Assembly (NCBI GenBank): GCA_964516635.1
Contig: CAZEZY010000022.1
Location: forward strand, 1-25,106
DNA length: 25,106 nucleotides
Direction of reading: 5' to 3'
Source of the DNA: CAZEZY01 sp964516635
GTDB taxonomy: Bacteria; Pseudomonadota; Gammaproteobacteria; Burkholderiales; Burkholderiaceae_C
Made by a program: the position numbers and the translations under genes. Below are positions 14,837 through 22,755 of this stretch, piece after piece. Every line of letters begins with the position of its first letter. Within the stretch, counting starts at the first letter, position 1. Under the pieces are notes generated by a model that was not told the origin of the DNA, made no database searches, and was given only the letters and a program-made list of their open reading frames with translations.

Positions 14837-15772
14837 ATGAAAACCAAATTCCATCTCGCTAAAAGGATGCCGTCTCGTTACGCTTCGGGCGCCTCGGGTC
14901 AGGGATCGGCCCTGGCCGTAGCCCTCATCGATGAGCGCTATCTCGGATGGCTGGCCAACCAGCAGACCCCCCGGCTGGTAGGGTCGCTCCAGCGCTCGGC
15001 CATGCTGTCGGTGTTTTCCGGACTGGGGCGTCTGTGTGGGGCAGAAGGCATGCTCACACGCGCTTATGTGTTCACCGACCGCCAGCCGGCTGAACTGCTG
15101 GATGACGTGGTGTTGCGCATGGTGCCTCCGCATTCGGCCGATGGCGGACTGGGTCTGGTCAGGTCACTGGGGCTTGAGCTCACGCAACTGGCTTCCCGAG
15201 GTGGTTGCCAGATCGTGCTGGTGGCCAGCGACGACGAGCGCCTCATTCCCTATATTGACGAGGCCCAGTGGCGTGGCCTCAAAGTGGTGCTGGTGGCCGA
15301 CGAGTCGTCCCAGGATTTTGGCAAGCTGATGGGCGAAGACCCGAGCTGGGCCCGTCTGCTCATGCAGGCCGACCGTCGGGTGTCGCTGAACGAAGGCGCG
15401 TGGCAAGCCCTCACCACGGCCGGATCGACCTATTTCGCCACCTACGTTCCCGAAGTCGAGCGACCGGGAGAACCGAATGCCGAGACCGAGGGATACCACG
15501 ATGCGCAGCCCAACGAGGAATGGCGCGCCCATGTCCAGAAAGTGATCGAGGACTGGTGGCGTGACGAAACCCCGCACGCCAAGCTGGACCTGTTCGAGGA
15601 AATGCAGAACAGCCAGGGCGTTCCGCCCGAAACCGACCGTCATCTGCTCTTGCAGGTTCGCCGTGTGCTGGCCCGTACGCTCAGCTTCCCCGAGAAAAAG
15701 GCCATGCGTGAGATGATCCGTGCGGCCGTTCTCGCGCAGCCTCCGGTGGTCGATGAGCCGATCGATTCCTGA
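14837..15772 (+). CDS. NYN-domain-like (putative PIN-fold ribonuclease) protein
   Basis: A 311-residue soluble protein whose first ~160 residues fit the NYN (LabA/PIN-like) pattern: ALAVALIDERYLG with an acidic residue at D32, then a helical part, ADGGLGLVRSLGLELTQLA with D102 where NYN proteins usually have the second acidic group, and CQIVLVASDDERLIPYIDEAQWRGLKVVLVADE (D132, D133), the typical strand-SDxD-helix-strand end of the fold. The C-terminal ~100 residues carry an acidic, Glu/Pro-rich stretch and a helical tail (LLLQVRRVLARTLSFPEKKAMREMIRAAV). Predicted role: metal-dependent RNA cleavage; not proven. ATG 14837 has GGAA (14825-14828) eight bases ahead. Its end overlaps the methyltransferase gene by 20 bases. 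Confidence 0.72.
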   Translation: MKTKFHLAKRMPSRYASGASGQGSALAVALIDERYLGWLANQQTPRLVGSLQRSAMLSVFSGLGRLCGAEGMLTRAYVFTDRQPAELLDDVVLRMVPPHSADGGLGLVRSLGLELTQLASRGGCQIVLVASDDERLIPYIDEAQWRGLKVVLVADESSQDFGKLMGEDPSWARLLMQADRRVSLNEGAWQALTTAGSTYFATYVPEVERPGEPNAETEGYHDAQPNEEWRAHVQKVIEDWWRDETPHAKLDLFEEMQNSQGVPPETDRHLLLQVRRVLARTLSFPEKKAMREMIRAAVLAQPPVVDEPIDS

Positions 15773-16610
15773 CGATCACGTTGCTGCCGATCCCGACTCG
15801 TCACAGGTGCTGGGTCGGGAACTGGCGGCATGGTTTGCCACTCCCCCAGGGCAATATCTGCTGGAGTGGGAGCAGGCCCGTTTTGACGAGGCGGTGGTAG
15901 ACCGGTTCGGCTTCAATGCCTTGCAACTTGGACTGCCGGAACTCGATGCCTTGCGCGCCAATCGCATGCCGCACCGCTGGCTGGCTGTTCCCGAGGATCT
16001 CGTCATCTCGAAGGACGCGGCTCGTGTGGCACTCATCAGCCACGCGGCTGCCCTGCCGTTCCCTGAAAAAAGCCTCGACTTGGTGGTGTTGCCTCACACC
16101 CTCGAGCTCAGCGCCGATCCGCACGCGGTGTTGCGTGAAGCCGAGCGTGTGCTGGTCCCCGAAGGACGGCTGGTGGTTTGCGGACTCAATCCGGTGAGCT
16201 TGTGGGGCTTGCGTCAGTACCGATCGCATGCCATGGCCCATCTGGGGCTGGGCGGGACAAGGCTGGCCCGGCGGTTTCTGCCAGAGGCCGGGGAGTTCAT
16301 CGGCCCCTGGCGGCTGAAGGACTGGCTGAAGTTGCTGAGTTTTGATGTCCAGTCCTGCCACTTTGGGTGCTACCGCCCGGCCGTCCGTTCAGACAAATGG
16401 TTGCAGCGCTGGCGCTGGATCGATCAGGTCGGGTCCCGATCCTGGCCCATACTGGGCGCCGTCTATTTCCTCGAAGCAGCCAAACGCGTCAAGGGCATGC
16501 ACCTGCTCGGACCGGCCTGGAAACCTCGCCGCTCTTCGGTGGCGCCGGTCGCGGTCGTGCAGCGCCCGTCCCTGAAAGACAGCGGCCTGCAAAGGAGAGC
16601 CATTCGGTGA
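15753..16610 (+). CDS. SAM-dependent methyltransferase-like protein (YafS type)
   Basis: A 285-residue class I methyltransferase-like protein. The second half of the Rossmann fold is clear: HAAALPFPEKSLDLVVLPHTLELSADPHAVLREAERVLVPEGRLVVCGLNP, the usual motif II-III and post-III region of the methyltransferase-11 type. Motif I, normally a glycine-rich xDxGxGxG, reads ALQLGLPELDAL here, which is weak for SAM binding, though the E. coli relative YafS also seems diverged there. As with yafS in E. coli, the gene sits immediately before rnhA, so this is probably its counterpart. Start ATG 15753 overlaps the end of the NYN gene; a GTG at 15720 in the same frame is the alternative. The stop overlaps the rnhA GTG. 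Target of methylation unknown. Confidence 0.82.
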   Translation: MSRSIPDDHVAADPDSSQVLGRELAAWFATPPGQYLLEWEQARFDEAVVDRFGFNALQLGLPELDALRANRMPHRWLAVPEDLVISKDAARVALISHAAALPFPEKSLDLVVLPHTLELSADPHAVLREAERVLVPEGRLVVCGLNPVSLWGLRQYRSHAMAHLGLGGTRLARRFLPEAGEFIGPWRLKDWLKLLSFDVQSCHFGCYRPAVRSDKWLQRWRWIDQVGSRSWPILGAVYFLEAAKRVKGMHLLGPAWKPRRSSVAPVAVVQRPSLKDSGLQRRAIR

Positions 16611-17050
16611 ATCACGTGACCATCTACACCGATGGCGCTTGCAAAGGCAATCCCGGTCCAGGTGGGTGGGGGGTGCTGCTGCGGTCGGGTCAGGTTGAAA
16701 AGGAGCTTTGGGGCGGTGACCCCGAGACCACCAACAACCGGATGGAGATGCAGGCGGTGATCGAGGCGCTGACCGCACTGAAGCGTCCCTGTCGGGTCAC
16801 CCTCTACCTGGACAGTGAATACGTGCGCAAGGGCATCACCGAATGGCTGCCCGGCTGGAAGGCCAGAGGCTGGCGCACCGCCAGCCGGCAGCCGGTCAAA
16901 AACGCCGACCTCTGGCAACGACTCGATGCACTGGTCCAGACGGCGGGGCACCAGATCGATTGGCGATGGGTGAGGGGGCATGCGGGTGAACCCGGCAATG
17001 AGCGGGCCGATGCGCTGGCCAACCGGGGCGTGACTGAGCGACACGGGTGA
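16607..17050 (+). CDS. rnhA: Ribonuclease HI
   Basis: A 147-residue RNase HI, which cuts the RNA strand of RNA/DNA hybrids. The four catalytic acids are present: Asp in YTDGACKGNPGPGGWG, Glu in NNRMEMQAV, Asp in LYLDSEYVRKGI, and Asp in GNERADALAN; the active-site His is in VRGHAGEPGN. The basic segment GWLPGWKARGWRT-like (EWLPGWKARGWRTASRQPVKN) is the substrate-binding handle. The start is GTG at 16607, overlapping the methyltransferase stop, with AAGGAG (16592-16597) nine bases ahead; the frame is open further upstream but lacks homology. dnaQ, which follows rnhA in many proteobacteria, is absent: an RND efflux unit comes next. Confidence 0.96.
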   Translation: MNHVTIYTDGACKGNPGPGGWGVLLRSGQVEKELWGGDPETTNNRMEMQAVIEALTALKRPCRVTLYLDSEYVRKGITEWLPGWKARGWRTASRQPVKNADLWQRLDALVQTAGHQIDWRWVRGHAGEPGNERADALANRGVTERHG

Positions 17051-17065
17051 ATCTTTTCCGGTTCT

Positions 17066-17082
17066 GCCGGGATATGTCCGGC
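17066..17082. repeat. Small palindrome upstream of the RND efflux operon
   Basis: GCCGG (17066-17070) and CCGGC (17078-17082) flank GATATGT in the 135-base gap between rnhA and the efflux adaptor gene. It lies about 100 bases before the adaptor start. It could be a repressor operator, but the arms are short and no regulator gene is adjacent. No convincing terminator for the rnhA unit and no clear promoter hexamers are visible in this gap. Confidence 0.25.
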
Positions 17083-17185
17083 GGGATCGCACCAATCACC
17101 GCAAATACTGATAGAGTGAAACGATGGCCCGCGGGGTGACCCTCGCCCAGGGCACCGTGTTCCTTCTTTTTCTGTCTATTGCTCC

Positions 17186-18406
17186 ATGTCCAGAAAAGCC
17201 ATCGTTTGGATTGTCGCTGCCGTGGGACTGGCGGTCGCTGCGGGTGCAGCCTGGTGGCTCCAGAACGCCAGAACGCCTGCCGGCACGAGTCCCCCCACCG
17301 CCACACCGGCAGCCTCTGGCCCTCAAGGTGGGCGCCCCCCCGGTGGCGGCCCCGGCATGATGCCCAGCGTGGAGGTGGCGTCCGTCACGGTCACCCGGCT
17401 GGTGGATGACGCGCAATCGGTGGGTTCGCTGCGGTCGCGCCAGAGTGTCATGCTCAGGCCCGAGGTCAGCGGGCGCATCGTGCGCATCGGATTTGCCGAT
17501 GGTGCCCGTGTCCGCCAGGGACAGCTCATGTTTCAGCTCGACGACACCCTTCAGCAGGCTGAGCTGAGCCAGGCACAGGCCCAGCTCTCCATCGCACGGG
17601 CCAATCTCCAGCGCAACGAAGAACTGGTCGCGCAGAACTTCGTGGCTCGGCGGGTGCTGGATGAGAGCCGTGCCAGCCTGCAGGTGGCCGAAGCCCAGGT
17701 GCAACTGGCCGAGGCCCGGGTGGGGCGCATGCGCATCACGGCCCCTTTCGATGGCAGCGTGGGCATACGCAATGTCAGCCTGGGGGATTTTGTCCGTGAC
17801 GGGGCCGAACTGGTCAACCTCGAAGACGTCTCCCAGCTGTTGGTGGACTTTCGCCTGCCCGAACGTTATCAGGCGCGCGTGGCTTCGGGGCAGAACGTGA
17901 GCGTCCAGCTCGACGCGCTGCCCGGTCAGGTCTTCACCGCCCGGATCCAGGCGGTCGACCCCCTTGTGGATGCGAATGGCCGGGCCCTGCTCGTTCGTGC
18001 GGTGCTGGCTTCAGCCACCGGCAGTGCACTCAGGCCTGGCCTCTTCGCTCGTGTGAACGTGGTCATGGCCGAACAGGAAGGGGCCCTGATGGTTCCCGAG
18101 GAGGCGGTGGTGCCTCAGGGTGGACGGACAGCCGTGTTCGTGATCGACCGGGAGGGTGAAGGCGAGGCCGCCCGTGCGGTGGCCCGCCGTGCCGACGTGA
18201 CCCTGGGCATCCGCCGTGGTGCCATGGTGCAGGTCATCGATGGCCTGAAAGCCTCCGACACCGTGGTGGTGGCCGGCCAGCAGCGTCTGCAGCGCGATGG
18301 CATGCCGGTTCGCGTGATCGACATGAACCGTCCGCCGGGCGGTTCACCAGGCGGTCCGTCGGGAGGGCCCCGTCCCCAGGGCGCGCCGGCCCCGTCGCCA
18401 GGTTGA
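17186..18406 (+). CDS. RND efflux periplasmic adaptor (membrane fusion protein)
   Basis: A 406-residue adaptor that bridges an RND pump and an outer-membrane channel. It has an N-terminal membrane anchor or signal (about residues 5-26) with no lipobox cysteine, a Gly/Pro-rich spacer (about 30-60), the first lipoyl half (LRPEVSGRIVRIGFADGARVRQGQLMFQLDD), an alpha hairpin (about 120-170: AELSQAQAQLSIARANLQRNEELVAQ), the second lipoyl half (MRITAPFDGSVGIRNVSLGDFV), beta-barrel and membrane-proximal domains, and a Gly/Pro-rich tail (PGGSPGGPSGGPRPQG). The hairpin is fairly short, as in many HAE1-type adaptors. No Shine-Dalgarno precedes the ATG, only a pyrimidine-rich tract (TTCCTTCTTTTTCTG), so initiation may rely on ribosomal protein S1. 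The permease gene follows 18 bases later. Confidence 0.93.
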   Translation: MSRKAIVWIVAAVGLAVAAGAAWWLQNARTPAGTSPPTATPAASGPQGGRPPGGGPGMMPSVEVASVTVTRLVDDAQSVGSLRSRQSVMLRPEVSGRIVRIGFADGARVRQGQLMFQLDDTLQQAELSQAQAQLSIARANLQRNEELVAQNFVARRVLDESRASLQVAEAQVQLAEARVGRMRITAPFDGSVGIRNVSLGDFVRDGAELVNLEDVSQLLVDFRLPERYQARVASGQNVSVQLDALPGQVFTARIQAVDPLVDANGRALLVRAVLASATGSALRPGLFARVNVVMAEQEGALMVPEEAVVPQGGRTAVFVIDREGEGEAARAVARRADVTLGIRRGAMVQVIDGLKASDTVVVAGQQRLQRDGMPVRVIDMNRPPGGSPGGPSGGPRPQGAPAPSPG

Positions 18407-18424
18407 CCCGGGAGGCTTTCCAGC

Positions 18425-21400
18425 ATGCAACTGCCCGAAATTGCTGTCAGACGACCCGTGTTTGCCACGGTGCTGTCGTTGCTCATCCTGCTGGTCGGTT
18501 GGGTGTCGTTCAACAACCTCACGGTGCGCGAATACCCCAAGATCGACGAGCCGAACGTCACGGTGACCACGCGGTTTGCGGGTGCATCGAGCGAAGTGGT
18601 CGAGGCCCAGGTCACCAAGCCGCTGGAAGACTCTCTCGCCGGGATCGAGGGCGTTGACGTCATCACCTCCATCAGCCGGCAGGAGCAAAGCCAGATCACC
18701 GTTCGTTTCAAGCTGGAACGCGATCCCGACGCCGCTGCCGCCGAAGTGCGCGACAAGGTGGCGCGGGTCCGTGGGCGATTGCCGCAGACCATCGACGAGC
18801 CCGTTGTGGCCAAGGTGGAGGCCGATGCCTTTCCCGTCATCTGGCTGGCCCTGAGCTCCGACATCCACGATGCGTTGCAACTGTCCGATATGGCCAACCG
18901 GATTGCCAAACCGGTGCTCCAGACCGCAACCGGTGTGGCTGATGTGCGGGTTTTCGGGGAACGCAAGTATTCGATGCGGCTCTGGCTCGATCCCGACCGA
19001 CTCGCTGCCTACCGCTTGACGGTGCAGGACGTGGAGGAAGCCCTCAGGCGCTCCAACCTCGAGGTGCCGGCCGGTCGTATCGAAAGCGTGCAGCGAGAAT
19101 TCAACGTCACGGCCGCCACCGACTTGCAGTCCGTCGAGGAATTCCGCTCGGTCACCATCCGCAACGTCAACGGCATGCCGGTTCGCATCGGTGACGTGGC
19201 CCGGGTTGTTCAGGGGCCGCAGGACGAGCGGACTTCGGTCCGACTCAACGGCCGTGACACCGTCTCGCTCGGGGTGATCCGCCAGGCCACGGCCAACCCG
19301 CTGGATCTGTCGGCATCGGTCCGCAGCCTGCTTGACAAGGTGCGGGAAGACCTGCCCGCCGGCGTGAATGTCGACATCGCGAACGACAACTCGGTGTTCA
19401 TCGACCGCTCCATCAAGGCGGTCTACGTGACGATTGCCGAGGCGGTCGTGCTGGTCACGCTGGTCATTTTTGTGTTCCTTCGCACCGTTCGGGCTTCCAT
19501 CATTCCCCTGGTCACCATCCCGGTGAGCCTGATTGGCGCCTTTGCCCTGATGCAACTGTTCGGGTTCTCCATCAACACGCTGACGCTGCTGGCACTGGTG
19601 CTGGCCATCGGTCTGGTGGTGGACGATGCGATTGTCGTCCTCGAAAACGTGTACCGTCACATCGAAGAGGGCATGGAACCGTTTGCAGCGGCCATCAAGG
19701 GATCGAAGGAAATCGCCTTTGCCGTGGTGGCCATGACGTTGACGCTGGCGGCGGTGTATGCACCGCTCGCCTTCACGCCTGGCCGTACCGGTCGTCTGTT
19801 TGCCGAATTCGCCCTGGCGCTGGCAGGTGCGGTGCTGGTCTCGGGCTTTGTGGCGCTGACCCTCTCGCCCATGATGTGCGCCAAGTTGCTGAAGCACAAC
19901 CCCAAGCCGAACCGTTTCGACCGCGGGATGGAAGCGGGATTGGGCGCCCTCACCCGTGGCTACAACTGGCTGCTGGCCGGGGCCCTGAAGGCGCGCTGGC
20001 TGGTGATCCTGGTGATGCTCGGTTGTGCCGGTGCGAGCGGGTGGCTGCTGCAGAACACCAAACAGGAACTGGCGCCGATCGAAGACCGGGGCGTCATCCT
20101 CACGGTCATCAACGGCCCGGACGGCGCCACCCTCGAATACACCCGGCGTTACGCGCAGGCCATTGAACGGGTGGGGCAGGGCTACCCGGAATTCGATCGG
20201 GTCTTCTCCATCGTGGGCAATCCGTCGGTGGCGCAGGGAACGGTGTTTTTCAGGGCCACCCCGTGGGAGGACCGGGATCGCACCACGCAGGACATGGCCC
20301 GGGAAATGATGCCACGCATCGCGAGCCTCCCGGGTGTGAGCGCTTTTCCCATCACGCCGCCATCGCTCGGTCAGGGATTCCGCGAGCGCCCCATCAACTA
20401 CGTGATCGTCACCAACGACAGCTACGAGAACCTGTCGCAGGTGGTGCGCCAGTTCCAGAGCCGTCTGGCCGAGGTGCCCGGTTTTCAGCAGGTCGATACC
20501 GACCTACGGCTCAACAAACCGGAAATCCGTCTGGAGGTGGACCGCGAACGCGCCGCCGACATGGGGGTCAGTGTGGATGCCATCGCCCGAACCGTCGAGA
20601 CCATGCTGGGGGGGCGCATCGTCACCCGTTACAAGCGCGGTGGGGAGCAGTACGACGTGGTGGTGCAGACCGAAAGTGCCCAGCGCAACACACCGGATGA
20701 CATTGAAAAACTGTTTGTCCGGGGCCGCAACGATGCCATGATTCCGCTGGCTTCGCTGGTCACCACCCGCGAGGTGGTTGTGCCGCGGGAGCTCAACCAC
20801 TTTGCCCAGCGGCGCAGCGCCTCCATCACGGCCAACCTCGGCCCGGAACTGGCGCTCGGCGAAGCGCTCGACATCATGGATGGCATTGCCCGTGACGTCC
20901 TGCCGCCCGGTTACACCACCGACCTCAATGGCCAGAGCCGCGAGTTCCGCAATGCTTCGGGCTCCCTGGCGGTGGTGTTCGTGCTGGCGCTCTTCTTCAT
21001 TTACCTGGTCCTGGCCGCCCAGTTCGAGAGCTTCGTGGACCCGTTCGTCATCATGCTGAGTGTGCCGCTGTCCATGCTGGGTGCCTTGCTGGCCCTGAAG
21101 TTCACGGGGGGGACCCTCAACGTCTTCAGCCAGATCGGGCTCATCACCCTGGTCGGGTTGATCACCAAGCACGGGATCCTGATTGTGGAGTTCGCCAATC
21201 AGCTCCGGCAGCAGGGCATGGATGTCATGGAAGCGGTCAGGCGTTCGGCTGAGTTGCGTCTTCGCCCCATCCTCATGACCACGGGGGCCATGGTGCTGGG
21301 TGCGATTCCGCTGGCGCTGGCCACGGGTGCGGGCGCAGAAAGCCGTCAGCAGATCGGATGGGTCATCGTCGGAGGGATGTCACTGGGCACGCTGCTGACG

Positions 21401-21535
21401 ATTTTCGTCGTTCCCACGGTTTACACCCTGCTGGCCCGCAAGGGTGTGCCCGGGGCGAACCAGGCAGCGATTCAGGACACCACACCTTCGAACATCATCA
21501 CGTCCACTTCGTCGCCCGGCGCCACATCGGCCTGA
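18425..21535 (+). CDS. RND efflux permease (HAE1 family)
   Basis: A 1036-residue proton-driven RND transporter. It opens with MQLPEIAVRRPVFATVLSLL and shows YPKIDEPNVTVTTRFAGAS in the first porter loop. The proton-relay aspartates are D400 and D401 in helix 4 (GLVVDDAIVVLEN) and the relay lysine is K915 in GLITKHGILIVEFANQLR; the loop YAPLAFTPGRTGRLFAEFALA is typical of HAE1 members. Two repeats of six helices with large periplasmic loops are evident. Such pumps export drugs, dyes or solvents; the substrate is not predictable. GGGAGG (18410-18415) lies nine bases before the ATG. No outer-membrane factor or regulator gene is next to it. The last ~21 residues (rich in Thr/Ser) are encoded in the 64 bases that overlap moeA on the other strand. 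Confidence 0.95.
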   Translation: MQLPEIAVRRPVFATVLSLLILLVGWVSFNNLTVREYPKIDEPNVTVTTRFAGASSEVVEAQVTKPLEDSLAGIEGVDVITSISRQEQSQITVRFKLERDPDAAAAEVRDKVARVRGRLPQTIDEPVVAKVEADAFPVIWLALSSDIHDALQLSDMANRIAKPVLQTATGVADVRVFGERKYSMRLWLDPDRLAAYRLTVQDVEEALRRSNLEVPAGRIESVQREFNVTAATDLQSVEEFRSVTIRNVNGMPVRIGDVARVVQGPQDERTSVRLNGRDTVSLGVIRQATANPLDLSASVRSLLDKVREDLPAGVNVDIANDNSVFIDRSIKAVYVTIAEAVVLVTLVIFVFLRTVRASIIPLVTIPVSLIGAFALMQLFGFSINTLTLLALVLAIGLVVDDAIVVLENVYRHIEEGMEPFAAAIKGSKEIAFAVVAMTLTLAAVYAPLAFTPGRTGRLFAEFALALAGAVLVSGFVALTLSPMMCAKLLKHNPKPNRFDRGMEAGLGALTRGYNWLLAGALKARWLVILVMLGCAGASGWLLQNTKQELAPIEDRGVILTVINGPDGATLEYTRRYAQAIERVGQGYPEFDRVFSIVGNPSVAQGTVFFRATPWEDRDRTTQDMAREMMPRIASLPGVSAFPITPPSLGQGFRERPINYVIVTNDSYENLSQVVRQFQSRLAEVPGFQQVDTDLRLNKPEIRLEVDRERAADMGVSVDAIARTVETMLGGRIVTRYKRGGEQYDVVVQTESAQRNTPDDIEKLFVRGRNDAMIPLASLVTTREVVVPRELNHFAQRRSASITANLGPELALGEALDIMDGIARDVLPPGYTTDLNGQSREFRNASGSLAVVFVLALFFIYLVLAAQFESFVDPFVIMLSVPLSMLGALLALKFTGGTLNVFSQIGLITLVGLITKHGILIVEFANQLRQQGMDVMEAVRRSAELRLRPILMTTGAMVLGAIPLALATGAGAESRQQIGWVIVGGMSLGTLLTIFVVPTVYTLLARKGVPGANQAAIQDTTPSNIITSTSSPGATSA

Positions 21536-22755
21536 TGGTGGTGCAAGACGATCAGGCCGTTGGCTTCCACCATGGAGCGCAACACGCCTGATCCCTGGTT
21601 ACCGGTGGTTCGAACCTGCAACTGACCATCGGACGTGGCACTCACCACGCCGCGCTGGTACTCGGTCCGGCCGGGTTTCTTGCGCAGGTTTTCAGCGGAG
21701 CGGGCCTTGAGCAGCAGCGGTTCACGATGGGTGACACCCATCATTTGCAGCAGGGCAGGGCGAACAAAAGCGAGGAAGGTCACCATCACCGCCACCGGGT
21801 TGCCCGGCAGTCCGAACAGCAGCGCGCTTTTGCCATCCTGGTCGATACGTCCCACGGCCATCGGGCGACCTGGGCGCATCGCGATCCGCCAGAAAGCAAC
21901 GTCACCCAGCTGTTTCATCATGGCCTTGGTGTGATCGGCTTCGCCCATGCTGACGCCGCCGCTGGTGATGATGGCGTCGGCGGTTGCCGCTGCCTGGCGG
22001 AAGGCGGCTTCCAGGGAGGCAGGGTCGTCCTTGATGACACCCATGTCCAGTACTTCTACCCCCATCCGGGTCAACAGACCGAAGACGGTGTAGCGGTTGC
22101 TGTCGTAAACCGCACCCTCTCGCGGGGCCTCGCCCAGCGAGAGGATTTCGTCGCCCGTGGAAAAATACGCCACCCGCAGCCGCCGAAACACGTCCACCGA
22201 TGGCAAGCCGAGGCTGGCAATGAGCCCCAGCGCCGCAGGGCCCAGCCGGTCACCACGTCGCAGGGCCGGCTGCCCTTGCATCAGGTCTTCGCCGAGCAAC
22301 CGCCGGTTGTCACCGGTATGCACCACGCCATGCGGGACCGTGATCGCGTCCTCATTCACCTCGACGAATTCCACGGGCACCACCGTGTCCAGGCCCAACG
22401 GCATCACAGCCCCGGTCATGATCTTGAGGCACTCACCGGCCCCCACCTTGCCCTGCCAGGCAGCTCCTGCATAAGCGGTGCCCGCGAGTCGCAAAACCGT
22501 GGGCCCGGTCGGGTTGAGCGCTTCGCCGCGCAAGGCAAAACCGTCCATGGCCGAGTTGTCGTGCGGTGGGACACTGATCGGCGAGATGACATCGGAGGCC
22601 AGCACACGACCAAGGGCATCGAATACGCCAACCGACTCCGTGACCTGAACGGGCACAACCAACCGTTCCAGAAAGGCATTGACGGTGTTCGCCGGCAGTG
22701 ATTTCGGGTCGTAGCCTTGCAGTTCCGCCGCGATCGCGTCGAGCGAATTCGTCAT
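21472..22755 (-). CDS. moeA: Molybdopterin molybdenumtransferase MoeA
   Basis: A 427-residue MoeA, which inserts molybdate into adenylylated molybdopterin in the cytoplasm. Key segments are SVPPHDNSAMDGFAL, LKIMTGAVMP, FSTGDEILSLGE, DAIITSGGVSMGEADHTK with the nucleotide-binding SGG, FWRIAMRPGRPMAVG and LLFGLPGNPVAVMVTF. All four domains of the family appear complete and the length is normal. The ATG (22753-22755) overlaps the mobA stop as ATGA, so it is third in moaA-mobA-moeA. Its last 64 bases lie opposite the end of the RND permease gene. Confidence 0.96.
   Translation of the reverse strand: MTNSLDAIAAELQGYDPKSLPANTVNAFLERLVVPVQVTESVGVFDALGRVLASDVISPISVPPHDNSAMDGFALRGEALNPTGPTVLRLAGTAYAGAAWQGKVGAGECLKIMTGAVMPLGLDTVVPVEFVEVNEDAITVPHGVVHTGDNRRLLGEDLMQGQPALRRGDRLGPAALGLIASLGLPSVDVFRRLRVAYFSTGDEILSLGEAPREGAVYDSNRYTVFGLLTRMGVEVLDMGVIKDDPASLEAAFRQAAATADAIITSGGVSMGEADHTKAMMKQLGDVAFWRIAMRPGRPMAVGRIDQDGKSALLFGLPGNPVAVMVTFLAFVRPALLQMMGVTHREPLLLKARSAENLRKKPGRTEYQRGVVSATSDGQLQVRTTGNQGSGVLRSMVEANGLIVLHHHQADVAPGDEVDVMMFEGVVS

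Noticed and set aside
17124..17360. A short frame (78 codons) starting MARGVTLAQGTVFLLFLSIAPC ahead of the RND adaptor, with a signal-peptide-like opening
   Set aside because: It runs out of frame through the adaptor gene and turns Pro/Arg-rich; a role as leader peptide cannot be excluded but has no support beyond the hydrophobic start.
18344..19897. A 517-codon open frame antisense to the RND adaptor end and permease
   Set aside because: It mirrors the codon structure of the permease, is rich in His/Gln/Arg/Gly as expected for the complement of high-GC coding DNA, and shows no domain; the plus-strand permease is unmistakable.
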